A stretch of 64,000 bases of DNA from Desulfosporosinus acididurans (lineage in GTDB: Bacteria; Bacillota; Desulfitobacteriia; Desulfitobacteriales; Desulfitobacteriaceae): NCBI RefSeq assembly GCF_001029285.1, contig NZ_LDZY01000007.1, forward strand, positions 1-64,000. Reading direction: 5' to 3'. The notes beneath the pieces were generated by a model, which had not been told where the DNA came from, did not search any database, and was given only the letters and a program-made list of their open reading frames with translations. Within the stretch, counting starts at the first letter, position 1, and each line of letters starts with the position of its first letter. Both the position numbers and the translations under genes were made by a program. Below are positions 46,825 to 55,623 of this stretch, piece after piece.

Positions 46825-47280
46825 ATGTCTGTTGAACTTGTCAAGGAGTTTTTAAAAGAGAACAAGCAAGATATTGAAATCTTAACCTTTGAAGATACCA
46901 GCACCGTTGCTAAAGCGGCAGAATCCTTAAAGGTAACCCCCGGAGAAATTGCTAAATCCTTGCTCTTTAAAACTAAAGAGCAATTTGTTATGATTTTGAT
47001 GGCCGGCGATAAACGTTTGGATAATAGGAAATTTAAAGGCGTCTTTGCGACAAAGGCTAAGATGCCTGAGGCTGAAGAAGTGATAAGTGTCACCGGGCAT
47101 CCGGTCGGCGGTGTTTGTCCCTTCGGCTTAAAGAAACCTATTCCGGTCTATTTGGATTATTCACTGCAAGCCTATACTCATGTGTTTCCTGCGGCCGGTG
47201 AACCCAATACGGCCATTAAGTTAACAGTGGATGCTCTGCAGGAACTAACCTGTGGACAATGGATTGATGTTGCTCAGTGA
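46825..47280 (+). CDS. YbaK/EbsC-family aminoacyl-tRNA deacylase
   Basis: A 151-aa single-domain protein of the YbaK/ProX superfamily, which hydrolyses mischarged tRNA, typically Cys-tRNA(Pro). The core motifs TVAKAAESLKVTPGEIAKSL, VTGHPVGGVCPFG and VFPAAGEPNTAIKLT are present. Its start is 9 nt after the aspartate kinase stop, with GGAGGAAG overlapping that region, so the two are co-transcribed. Confidence 0.92.
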   Translation: MSVELVKEFLKENKQDIEILTFEDTSTVAKAAESLKVTPGEIAKSLLFKTKEQFVMILMAGDKRLDNRKFKGVFATKAKMPEAEEVISVTGHPVGGVCPFGLKKPIPVYLDYSLQAYTHVFPAAGEPNTAIKLTVDALQELTCGQWIDVAQ

Positions 47281-47289
47281 ATTTGTATG

Positions 47290-47328
47290 GGACCCACTCC
47301 CACTTTGTTGAAGTGAGAGTTTTACTAA
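47290..47328 (+). terminator. Hairpin between ybaK and topB
   Basis: CTCCCACTT and AAGTGAGAG form a 9-bp stem with one mismatch and a TGTTG loop, followed by TTTTA. Either a weak terminator or a derivative of the CCCACTT palindromes seen elsewhere in the window. Confidence 0.5.
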
Positions 47329-47340
47329 AAGGAGTATGAC

Positions 47341-49524
47341 ATGGCAAAAACCTTAGTATTAACTGAAAAACCTTCCGTTGGCCGCGAAGTAGCAAAAATT
47401 TTAAACTGTTCCCAGAAGGGAAATGGTTGCCTTATAGGAGCAAAATTTATTGTTGCCTGGGCTTTGGGCCATTTGGTAACTTTGGCTGATCCCGAAGTTT
47501 ATGATGCGGGCTACAAGACTTGGAGAGCCGAAGATCTCCCTATGCTGCCGTCAAAAATGGAATTGGTAGTCATCAAAGAAACTGCTAAACAGTTTGGGGC
47601 TGTTAAGAGTTTAATGAGAAGTCCGGAAGTGAATGAGTTGATTATCGCCACTGATGCAGGGCGTGAAGGCGAACTGGTGGCACGCTGGATTATCAAGAAA
47701 GTTGGCTGGCGCAAACCGATTAAACGGTTGTGGATCTCATCTCTGACCGAGAAGGCAATCAGAGACGGATTTAATCACTTACGGCCCGGTAAAGATTTTG
47801 ACGCGCTGTATTCGGCAGCGGAATGTCGTGCAGAAGCCGATTGGCTGGTAGGTTTAAACGTTACCCGCGCGTTAACCTGTAAGTTCAATGCCCAGCTTTC
47901 AGCCGGTCGTGTCCAAACGCCCACCTTGTCTATGGTCGTTGAACGGGAAAGAGAAATTAAGGAATTTGTTCCGCAAGAATATTGGTCGGCGATTGCCTCC
48001 ACAGGAACCTTTGATCTGCGCTGGCAGGGCCAAAATGGTCAAACCCGCATTTTTGACTTCCAAAAGGCGAATGACATTTTAACGAAAGTAAAGGGTCAAG
48101 TTGGAGAAATTGTTGACGTAAAAAAAGAGGCTAAGAAAGAGCTGCCCCCCCTAGCTTACGATCTTACAGAACTACAGCGGGATGCTAACCGTAAATTTGG
48201 CTTTTCTGCCAAAACAACGTCGAACATTATGCAGCAGCTTTATGAAAATCATAAGTTGGTGACTTATCCGCGCACTGATTCGCGTTATATCAGTGAGGAT
48301 ATCGTACCGACACTATCTGAACGCTTGAAAAGTGTTGCCCAGGGTCCTTACGTTAATTTGGCTCGAGGAATCTTAAGAAATAAACTCAACATTAGCAAAC
48401 GTTTTGTTGATAATTCTAAAGTTTCGGATCATCATGCAATCATTCCCACAGAACAGCCCGCTATGTTGAATAGGCTTAGTTCAGAAGAACTTAAGATTTA
48501 TGATTTAATTGTGCGCAGGTTTTTGGCCGTTCTTTCGCCGGCCTTTGAATATCAGCAAACGACCATTAAGATGAGAGTCAATGGCGAAATATTTACTACA
48601 AAGGGGAGAATTGTCCTCAAAAAAGGCTGGAAAGATGTCTATTCGACTTACTCAGGGGCAGAGGATGAGGATGAAGGAGAAGATCAGGGGCTGCAGACCT
48701 TACCCCAAATCAGTCCTGGTGACACGCTGAGGAATTTGTCAATACATCTGGAAGCCAAGAAAACGAAGCCTCCGTCGAGACATACGGAAGCCAGCTTGCT
48801 CTTTGCTATGGAACATCCCGGTAAGATGATTGAAGACCGGCAGTTGAGAGAGGTAATGGATCAAAGTCATGGCCTTGGTACTCCGGCAACACGGGCCGAG
48901 ATCATTGAAAAGCTCTTTAACTCGTTTTATATGAGCAGGCAGGGTCAGGAAATTATGCCGACGTCCAAAGGAATTCAATTGATTAACTTAGTTCCTCCGG
49001 AACTTAAATCACCGGAGTTAACCGCCCAATGGGAACAACAATTAAATGAGATCAGCAAAGAGCGGGCAAATTCTCAGACTTTCTTAAAGGAAATGCGGGA
49101 GTACGCCACTCAGCTTGTTGCTACGGTCAACGGCAGCACTCAATCCTTTAAACATGATAACTTAACTAGAACAAAGTGCCCTAATTGCGGTAAGTTCCTC
49201 TTACAGGTGAAGGGCAAGAAAGGGGAAATGTACGTCTGTCAAGACCGCGAATGCGGTTACAGGCAGGCTATTTCCCAAGTATCTAATGCGCGCTGCCCGG
49301 AATGCCACAAGAAAATGGAGATTCGGGGAGAGAGCGACAATAAATTGTTCGTTTGTGTCTGCGGTTACCGGGAAAAACTCTCTGCTTTTAAGAAACGCAA
49401 AGAGGCTGACAAGAGTACCGGCAATAAAAAGGAAGTTCACGCTTATTTGAAAAGGCAAAATGATGAAACTCTAAAAAATACAGCCTTAGCGGATGCTTTA
49501 GCGAAATTGCAAGTGAAGAAATAA
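47341..49524 (+). CDS. topB: DNA topoisomerase III (type IA)
   Basis: A 727-aa type IA topoisomerase that decatenates DNA. TOPRIM motifs TEKPSVGREVAKIL and ATDAGREGEL; the catalytic tyrosine is Y309 in TYPRTDSRY. The C-terminus has two zinc-ribbon repeats (CPNC...CQDRECGY and CPEC...CVCGY) as in Firmicute TopB. ATG 47341 follows AAAGGAG. Confidence 0.95.
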   Translation: MAKTLVLTEKPSVGREVAKILNCSQKGNGCLIGAKFIVAWALGHLVTLADPEVYDAGYKTWRAEDLPMLPSKMELVVIKETAKQFGAVKSLMRSPEVNELIIATDAGREGELVARWIIKKVGWRKPIKRLWISSLTEKAIRDGFNHLRPGKDFDALYSAAECRAEADWLVGLNVTRALTCKFNAQLSAGRVQTPTLSMVVEREREIKEFVPQEYWSAIASTGTFDLRWQGQNGQTRIFDFQKANDILTKVKGQVGEIVDVKKEAKKELPPLAYDLTELQRDANRKFGFSAKTTSNIMQQLYENHKLVTYPRTDSRYISEDIVPTLSERLKSVAQGPYVNLARGILRNKLNISKRFVDNSKVSDHHAIIPTEQPAMLNRLSSEELKIYDLIVRRFLAVLSPAFEYQQTTIKMRVNGEIFTTKGRIVLKKGWKDVYSTYSGAEDEDEGEDQGLQTLPQISPGDTLRNLSIHLEAKKTKPPSRHTEASLLFAMEHPGKMIEDRQLREVMDQSHGLGTPATRAEIIEKLFNSFYMSRQGQEIMPTSKGIQLINLVPPELKSPELTAQWEQQLNEISKERANSQTFLKEMREYATQLVATVNGSTQSFKHDNLTRTKCPNCGKFLLQVKGKKGEMYVCQDRECGYRQAISQVSNARCPECHKKMEIRGESDNKLFVCVCGYREKLSAFKKRKEADKSTGNKKEVHAYLKRQNDETLKNTALADALAKLQVKK

Positions 49525-49530
49525 ATTTTG

Positions 49531-49570
49531 AAAAAGGTTTTTCGGTGTAGACTGAAAAACCTTTTTTTAT
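49531..49570 (+). terminator. Terminator of topB
   Basis: AAAAAGGTTTTTC (49531-49543) and GAAAAACCTTTTT (49554-49566) form a stem that ends in a T-run. It separates topB from the cyclase gene. Confidence 0.9.
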
Positions 49571-49588
49571 TTCCAATGTTTCAGAGGT

Positions 49589-49617
49589 TTGACATGAGAA
49601 AAGGAAAAGAAGACTAT
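49589..49617 (+). promoter_or_regulatory. Possible promoter of the cyclase gene
   Basis: A perfect TTGACA (49589-49594) with GACTAT (49612-49617) at 17 bp. The -10 is poor, so this is tentative; it lies between the topB terminator and the cyclase start. Confidence 0.4.
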
Positions 49618-49680
49618 TGGAACGATTATCCCTCTCCAAACATAAATCATATTATGGGATGCCTTAAAGGAGAGGGTGCT

Positions 49681-51273
49681 ATGGAGCTAAAAGGTGATGT
49701 TAACGAATGTCTTGCTAAAGCCAGGAGCTATGTAGCAGAGGGCATAGAACAAATTGTAACAGGAAATCTTGATGAAATGCACGGAGTATCTCCAAGTCCG
49801 GGAGCTTCAGCCCTCGCTGCTCTTGCCCTTCTGGCAATAGGAAGAGGGTTTGAAAGCGCCCAAAGGCAAGGAGTTCAGTGGTTATGGCAAAATCGCCGCG
49901 GAGGTTGGGGGAAATTTCCCGGCGACCAGCCTGATCCGGAAATAACTCAGATCGTTAATTCAGTTATACAAGGAAGTGAGGGGGGCTGGAGAGCTAAAAT
50001 CCGGCTTTTATCTCAGGCCCGGCAATTTTCAGAGATGATATTATCTTTAGGTCAAAGGGTTGTGCCAGGTTTAGAAGGACCTACTCCGGAAGAAATCTTG
50101 CTTCCCAATATTCTTCAAGACCAAGTTTTGACCAAATTACCTCTCTATGGTCGTCCGGTCGTCGTTGCAGCATCAATTCTTGCTTCCGATTCCCCAGAGG
50201 GAATCAGCCAAGGAGTCAACTATCTTCTGGAAACGCAAATGTCTGACGGTTCCTGGGCCGAGGATATTGTGGCTACAAGTTTAGGTATCTTAGCTCTCCT
50301 GCGGCGGGGCGGCAATAGTAAACGCGCTGAGAAAGCAGGGCAATGGTTGGTTTCCAAGCAGTACTCCAGCGGCGGCTGGCCGGCCTTCGACCAGCTTAAA
50401 GTCTGGGCGGTGGGCTGGGCAGTATGTGTTTTTGGCGAACAGCTGAAAAGGAATGAAACGTATCCTTGGCTTTCTCAGGCAGTGGATTATCTTAAGCAAG
50501 GGCAGAATTCCGACGGGAGTTACGGAAGCACTCCTCCGCATACTCATCCGGATCTGGACGATACCTCTGTTGCCATAATGGCTTATCATCAGATGCTTGG
50601 TAAGCAGAATAAGCAGGGCGTAGAGCTGCTGAGAAGACTGCAAAATTCTGATGGAAGCTGGGGAACATTTCCCAGCTTTACTGGAGCCCCCCCCGCTGTC
50701 TCCTCGGATTTTCCTGTCTATATCTCAAGTGTTGATGTGACGATTCATGTTTTGGAAGCGTTATGGAGTTTCTCCCGAGGGCAAAATGAAACAATTTGGC
50801 GAGGACTTAATTGGCTGATTTCTCAACAAGATAAGGAGGGCGGTTTTCCGGCCTCTTGGTTTGAAGGGAGAGTCTACAGCACGGCTCAGGTCCTCGAACT
50901 TCTTAGTAAATGGAGAATTAGCTGGGAACGCTGGACAATTCCGCGTAATATTCAAGCGGCTCGCAAAAAGGGATTGGAGTTTTTGCTCAAAGCTCAGAAT
51001 CAAGGAGACTGGGGTTCGATTGTGGAGACGGGATTGGCCTTATCGGGATTATGGAGGTATGGCCAATTCGTACCCAAGGAGGTCATAGATAAGGGTATCC
51101 AGAATCTTCTTAGTGCGCAAAAAGCCAATGGTTCCTTTCGGCCGTCATATCGCGGAATCTATGCTAAAGGCTGGAATTATGAGGAACCCCTGACAACGGC
51201 TTTAACTGCTATTCGGGCCTTACAGCGATATCAGATCATAAATACTCCCAAACGATCGTTTTTGGGTTTCTGA
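49681..51273 (+). CDS. Squalene-hopene cyclase/sporulenol synthase-like terpene cyclase
   Basis: A 530-aa protein made of QW-type repeats (QMSDGSW, QNSDGSY, QNSDGSW, QQDKEGGF, QNQGDW, QKANGSF), the mark of class II terpene cyclases and prenyltransferases. The protonating DXDD motif is present as D291-L-D293-D294. At 530 residues it is about 100 shorter than hopene cyclases, mainly at the N-terminal side. ATG 49681 follows AAAGGAGAGGG; the upstream open frame would cross the topB terminator and is rejected. Probable cyclisation of a long polyprenyl chain at the membrane; substrate and product are unknown. A terminator separates it from the next operon, but the theme (isoprenoid, UbiB, methyltransferase) suggests a link. 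Confidence 0.8.
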   Translation: MELKGDVNECLAKARSYVAEGIEQIVTGNLDEMHGVSPSPGASALAALALLAIGRGFESAQRQGVQWLWQNRRGGWGKFPGDQPDPEITQIVNSVIQGSEGGWRAKIRLLSQARQFSEMILSLGQRVVPGLEGPTPEEILLPNILQDQVLTKLPLYGRPVVVAASILASDSPEGISQGVNYLLETQMSDGSWAEDIVATSLGILALLRRGGNSKRAEKAGQWLVSKQYSSGGWPAFDQLKVWAVGWAVCVFGEQLKRNETYPWLSQAVDYLKQGQNSDGSYGSTPPHTHPDLDDTSVAIMAYHQMLGKQNKQGVELLRRLQNSDGSWGTFPSFTGAPPAVSSDFPVYISSVDVTIHVLEALWSFSRGQNETIWRGLNWLISQQDKEGGFPASWFEGRVYSTAQVLELLSKWRISWERWTIPRNIQAARKKGLEFLLKAQNQGDWGSIVETGLALSGLWRYGQFVPKEVIDKGIQNLLSAQKANGSFRPSYRGIYAKGWNYEEPLTTALTAIRALQRYQIINTPKRSFLGF

Positions 51274-51292
51274 GTTAAAGATTAAAATCAAT

Positions 51293-51345
51293 ACTATCCA
51301 GGCCGGATTTTTAGCAATAAAGATTTTGGCCTGGATAGTTTAGTT
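51293..51345 (+). terminator. Terminator of the cyclase gene
   Basis: A perfect 12-bp stem, ACTATCCAGGCC (51293-51304) / GGCCTGGATAGT (51328-51339), with a 23-nt loop and T-rich continuation. Confidence 0.75.
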
Positions 51346-51470
51346 TGTTTCCTTGAGATGATTGTAAGAACTTTGGAAATTAGTGTGAGTTAGAAAAAGA
51401 GTCATAATTGGGTATCTTGGAATATTATAGATTATGACGTTGAGGAAGGTTAAAAAGGAGCGCTTTTCCC

Positions 51471-52817
51471 GTGCTTGAAATGATTTTTCAGCATTTTGGC
51501 CGATATCAAGAGATTGTTTCCGTGCTGATTCGCCATGGATTTGGCTTTATTCTCTTTGAAAGCAAGGGCCTAAAAAGCCAGGGGAAAAATGAAGTTGTCA
51601 TGGCACATCTTGGTCAGCGGATTCGCCGAGTTTTGAACGAGCTAGGTCCAACGTTTATAAAACTTGGTCAGTTTGCGAGCACACGCCCGGATATTATCCC
51701 TTTACCCATTATTCATGAGTTGGAGCAGCTTCAAGACAGGGTTCCTCAGGTTCCCTTTGCTCTTATTAGCCGTACTATCGAGCAGGAGTTAGGAGCTCCA
51801 ATCCAAGAAATATTTCAGGACATTACGCCTTCTCCCTTAGCATCGGCTTCGATTGGCCAAGTCCATGTCGGCCGCTTGAAATCCGGCGCACCGGTTGCCG
51901 TTAAAGTCCAGCGCCCCGATACGGGAGTCATTGAAACGGATTTGGAAATTTTGAGAGAAATCATTCCTGTCGTGGAGTATCGTTTCCCAAACTTAAAACG
52001 CTATTACCTCCGGGGCATACTTGCGGAATTTTCGAGATGGCTGCAAGAAGAACAGGATTATTTAGCGGAGGGCAAAAACGCTGAGAGGATGGCACAGGGA
52101 TTCAGCAAAGATCCGCATGTAATTTTTCCACAAATCTATTGGGCTCATACAACCAAAAAGGTTCTGACTATGTCCTATCTTGAAGGAATAAAACTTAATG
52201 AACGACAGAAAATCTTAACTCTTTATGATGGCAGAACAATCGCTGAGCTTTTAGGGCGGGCATTACTCCTGCAAATTTTAAGGGACGGTTTTTTCCATGG
52301 AGACCCCCATCCCGGAAACATTATCGTTTTATCCGGAGGAAGGATTGGATTTATCGATTTCGGGATTGTAGGAGTTTTAAATCCGCGTTTAAAACGACAG
52401 TTGTTGAAGGCAATCTTGGCCTTAAGACGGCGTAATTCTCAAGCCTTGGCTGGAGCTATATTGCGGTTGGGAGTTTCTTCGAAAAGGGTTGACTTTGCAA
52501 GCTTATGTCAGGACCTTGCGGAGATACAACGAAGACATTTGGACGTTCCCTTTGGTCAAGTGGATTTGCAGAAGGTCATTAACGACTGTATGAATCTGGC
52601 TTTTCAATATGAGCTTGAATTCCCTCCTGAGTTTATCCTCTTAGGTAAATCACTGTTAATTCTTGAAGGAATTATTCATGAACTCGATCCTTCCATGAGT
52701 TTAGCAGAGTTAATCAAACCCTTGCGGCGTTTTTGGCTTTGGGAGCAGTGGAGCATAAAAGACTGGTTCAAAAAAGTATTGACGTCTAAGAAGGTGTTAA
52801 ACCATGATTCAGGTTAA
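51471..52817 (+). CDS. UbiB/ABC1-family atypical kinase
   Basis: A 448-aa protein of the UbiB/Coq8/ABC1 family. The family-specific KxGQ motif is K64-L-G-Q67, and the catalytic-loop HGDPHPGNI at about 276-284 and FIDFG at about 297 are intact. Unlike E. coli UbiB, no C-terminal membrane helices are seen, and the protein is about 100 residues shorter. Family members are ATPases that support quinone or isoprenoid-lipid metabolism. It starts at GTG 51471 behind AAAGGAG, and its end overlaps the next ATPase gene by 14 nt. First gene of an operon with an ABC transporter and methyltransferase. Confidence 0.9.
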   Translation: MLEMIFQHFGRYQEIVSVLIRHGFGFILFESKGLKSQGKNEVVMAHLGQRIRRVLNELGPTFIKLGQFASTRPDIIPLPIIHELEQLQDRVPQVPFALISRTIEQELGAPIQEIFQDITPSPLASASIGQVHVGRLKSGAPVAVKVQRPDTGVIETDLEILREIIPVVEYRFPNLKRYYLRGILAEFSRWLQEEQDYLAEGKNAERMAQGFSKDPHVIFPQIYWAHTTKKVLTMSYLEGIKLNERQKILTLYDGRTIAELLGRALLLQILRDGFFHGDPHPGNIIVLSGGRIGFIDFGIVGVLNPRLKRQLLKAILALRRRNSQALAGAILRLGVSSKRVDFASLCQDLAEIQRRHLDVPFGQVDLQKVINDCMNLAFQYELEFPPEFILLGKSLLILEGIIHELDPSMSLAELIKPLRRFWLWEQWSIKDWFKKVLTSKKVLNHDSG

Positions 52818-53757
52818 AGGATTATCGAAGATTTATACAAAAGCTCGGGGAAAGAATAAGGAGGCAATTTCAAACAGCATTGTTGGGCTTAAAGATGTCA
52901 CCTTTCATGTTCGGCTGGGTGAAGTATTTGGCTTATTAGGACCCAATGGCGCAGGGAAGACCACGGTAATCCGCCATTTAATGGGTTTTCTAAAACCGGA
53001 CGCCGGATTTGCCCGGATCAAGAGCTTAGATTGTTGGGAAGAGTCCAAGGAGGTTAAAGCTTTCGTGGGGTATCTTCCCGGAGAAATGAATTTTCTTAAA
53101 GAGATGTCTGGACTTGAGTTTTTGAATCTAATGGCAGGAATGCATGGGAACCGTCTCGTTTTTTCAAGGCGGCGAGATGCTTTAGCTGAGCACTTGGATC
53201 TTAACTTAAAACAGCCTATTAAAAAAATGTCCAAAGGGATGAAACAAAAATTAGGGATTATTAACACGATGATGTTGGATGCCGAGGTTTTAATTTTAGA
53301 TGAACCTACCTCTGGTCTCGACCCCCTGATGCAAAAAGTATTTATCGATTTAGTTTTAGAGGAAAAGAACCGTGGAAAAACCATCTTAATTTCTTCACAT
53401 ATGTTTCCGGAGATAGAACGGACATGTGACAGGGTAGGGATCATTCGGGCAGGGAAGCTGGCCGCTGTCGAAGGTATTCAAAAACTGCGGCAGGAACAAC
53501 GCCGGACTTTTGAAATTACGCTGGAAACTCCTGAACAAGCTCAACTTATCTGTGAAAGCGGTTTAAAAGCTGGCCGAATCGGCGCTAATCAAGTTTTCGT
53601 TGAAATTCAGGGTGATATGAATCCGCTTTTAAAGGTTTTAGCTCAAGTTCAGGTTAAGGATTTTTTGCAGAGGATGACGGAATTAGAAGAGGCATTTATG
53701 CAGTTCTACGAAAGGGGGGAGGCGGTTGAACAGAGCATTATTTCGAGCCATGTTTAA
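52804..53757 (+). CDS. ABC transporter ATP-binding protein
   Basis: A 317-aa ATPase of the ABC-2 export type. Walker A GPNGAGKT (46-53), signature MSKGMKQKL, and Walker B LILDEPTSGLDP with D166 and E167. A C-terminal extension of about 100 residues resembles the accessory domain of drug/lipid-type exporters. It starts inside the end of the UbiB-like gene (14-nt overlap) and overlaps the permease gene by 32 nt. One ATPase thus serves two different membrane subunits. Confidence 0.93.
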   Translation: MIQVKGLSKIYTKARGKNKEAISNSIVGLKDVTFHVRLGEVFGLLGPNGAGKTTVIRHLMGFLKPDAGFARIKSLDCWEESKEVKAFVGYLPGEMNFLKEMSGLEFLNLMAGMHGNRLVFSRRRDALAEHLDLNLKQPIKKMSKGMKQKLGIINTMMLDAEVLILDEPTSGLDPLMQKVFIDLVLEEKNRGKTILISSHMFPEIERTCDRVGIIRAGKLAAVEGIQKLRQEQRRTFEITLETPEQAQLICESGLKAGRIGANQVFVEIQGDMNPLLKVLAQVQVKDFLQRMTELEEAFMQFYERGEAVEQSIISSHV

Positions 53758-54526
53758 AAGACAAAGTAAAAAAACCTGCAGCTATGCCTTGGGTCTGTCC
53801 CTTTATAATCTTTTGTTGATTGGGGTTTTCCCGGCCTTGTCTCAGTCGAGTAGTATAACTAAACTATCTCAGAACTTGCCGAAATTGGCGCGGGTTTTTA
53901 GGCTGACTTCAGATTATGCTCTCAGTCGTTTTGAATCTTTTGCTGCCAGTCAATGCTTCGGGCAGGTTTGGGTCCTGGTTATGGGAATCTACACCATAAG
54001 TACGGCTAACGAATTAATAGCCCAATATGTTTCCGAGGGTGGAATGGCCTATTTGCTGTCCTCTCCTGCAGGACGGCGGGAGGTTTTTTTAACCCAGGCT
54101 GCGGTGCTCATCAGTGGATTGGTTCTTATAGTTCTTCTGACGGAGTTGGGGATATGGGCAGAAGCAAAACTATTTGCCTTATCGTTGGCCAAAAAAGCCT
54201 ATCTTAGTCTGGGAGTCCTGGCTGTTGCCCTGTTTCTCACCGTAGGCTCCTACAGCTTATTCTTTTCAACCCTTTTTAATAATGAGGAATACGTTATTCT
54301 GAGTGCTGCTTGTTTGGCGTTTAGCGGTTATGCCCTCGACATTTTTTCGGGTCTTGATGATCGCTTTGCCTGGGTTAAATATCTTACGATCTTTGGCTGG
54401 TTTCGTCCTCAAGAAGTACTGGAAGGAGACACGCCCGCTTGGCAAACCGTTTCATTAATGACCCTTTCAACGGCCTTTTTGACCCTTGCCTGTTATGTTT
54501 TTGAGAGGAAGGATCTCTGCATTTAG
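53726..54526 (+). CDS. ABC-2-type permease, subunit A
   Basis: A 266-aa membrane protein with about six hydrophobic segments. It starts at TTG 53726 behind GGGGGGAGG, inside the ATPase gene. It is paralogous to the permease at 55624: both have a motif near MAY(L/P)LS(S/A)P, a FRPQEVL segment before the last helix and a final F.RK.L.I. The pair most likely forms a heterodimeric export channel. Cargo unknown. Confidence 0.85.
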   Translation: MNRALFRAMFKRQSKKTCSYALGLSLYNLLLIGVFPALSQSSSITKLSQNLPKLARVFRLTSDYALSRFESFAASQCFGQVWVLVMGIYTISTANELIAQYVSEGGMAYLLSSPAGRREVFLTQAAVLISGLVLIVLLTELGIWAEAKLFALSLAKKAYLSLGVLAVALFLTVGSYSLFFSTLFNNEEYVILSAACLAFSGYALDIFSGLDDRFAWVKYLTIFGWFRPQEVLEGDTPAWQTVSLMTLSTAFLTLACYVFERKDLCI

Positions 54527-54571
54527 AATGAAGAAACAATTTGCTTGGAAAAGTATGGAGGAGTGAGACGC

Positions 54572-55618
54572 TTGGACGTAAGTATGTTGTCCTTGCTGGC
54601 AAAAACCACCAGTATGATGGAATACCTTGGTTTTTTGTGGGTGGTTCAAACCGGTTTAGAGCTAAATCTTTGGGCGGAGATGGAAACAGCAAGAAGTTTA
54701 AAAGAACTTATGATCATACATCCTGAGTGGGATGAAATCTTGTTAGATCATTGGTTAGAACAAGCTCACTATATGGAGCTGCTAACCAAGAAGAATGATT
54801 TTTTTCAAGCGACGAAATTAGCAAAAGCTATTAATAAATATAGAAGCCTTGGCTTAGAGGCCTTATATAAGGAACTCGTAGAGCATTGGGCCATAGGCTT
54901 TGCCGAACTTCCTCGTCTGATTACCAAACAACGCGCAAAATTAACGTTAGAGAAAGATATGGAAGAAGAACTGATTGCCAAAGCGTCCATCGCCTCTGAG
55001 CCATTCGTCTGGCCCTACTTGCGCAGTAAGTGTCAAAAAGAACAATGGAAGAGTGTCTTGGATCTGGGTTGCGGAGAAGGACGTTATTTAAAGATCTTAG
55101 GCAGCGAATTTTCAGATCTATGCGGAGTAGGTATTGAAATGAATCCTGCCGTTGCTGAAAGAGCGCAGGAAAAAGTTAAAGAACATGACGGAAGAATCCG
55201 GATTCTCTGTCAGGATATTTTCTCCTTAGTTTATCAGCAAAAAGACTCTCTCTTGGAATTAGGTAACTTCGATCTTTGCCTGCTCAACAATAGTATCTAC
55301 TATTTCACCCAGGAACAACGAATTCAACTTCTGGGAAGCATTAGGGAATTTTTAAAGCCGGGCGGCCAAGTAGGGATCTTAACAGCAGTACGCAAGGGCT
55401 CTCCTGTTCGAGTTTTTCGGACTCATCTTCCTCAAAATCTTATGAGCTTCTTTCTGGCCTGCCATCAGGGCTTCGAGGGACTTCCCACCACAGAGGAAAT
55501 TAGATCTTTATTGCTCCAAACCGGATACGACGATGTTGATATGGCGGTTATGCCTTTGGGAACGTCCCACTATTTCTTTGCCAGAAAAACGGATGAGTGT
55601 CAGGAAACGTCGAGGTGA
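54572..55618 (+). CDS. SAM-dependent methyltransferase, class I
   Basis: A 348-aa protein. The N-terminal ~155 residues are helical, resembling the dimerisation/winged-helix part of small-molecule O-methyltransferases. The Rossmann domain follows, with the SAM motif VLDLGCGEG (about 161-169) and acidic loop GVGIEMN, and later LLNNSIYYF and FLKPGGQVGIL. TTG 54572 is preceded by GGAGGAG. It sits between two paralogous permease genes in the same operon and overlaps the start region of the second. It may methylate the molecule that the transporter exports (inference). Confidence 0.85.
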   Translation: MDVSMLSLLAKTTSMMEYLGFLWVVQTGLELNLWAEMETARSLKELMIIHPEWDEILLDHWLEQAHYMELLTKKNDFFQATKLAKAINKYRSLGLEALYKELVEHWAIGFAELPRLITKQRAKLTLEKDMEEELIAKASIASEPFVWPYLRSKCQKEQWKSVLDLGCGEGRYLKILGSEFSDLCGVGIEMNPAVAERAQEKVKEHDGRIRILCQDIFSLVYQQKDSLLELGNFDLCLLNNSIYYFTQEQRIQLLGSIREFLKPGGQVGILTAVRKGSPVRVFRTHLPQNLMSFFLACHQGFEGLPTTEEIRSLLLQTGYDDVDMAVMPLGTSHYFFARKTDECQETSR

Positions 55619-55623
55619 CGATG

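Noticed and set aside
49528-49680. N-terminal extension of the terpene-cyclase-like protein
   Set aside because: The extension crosses the topB terminator hairpin. The family-like sequence and a strong AAAGGAGAGGG site support ATG 49681.
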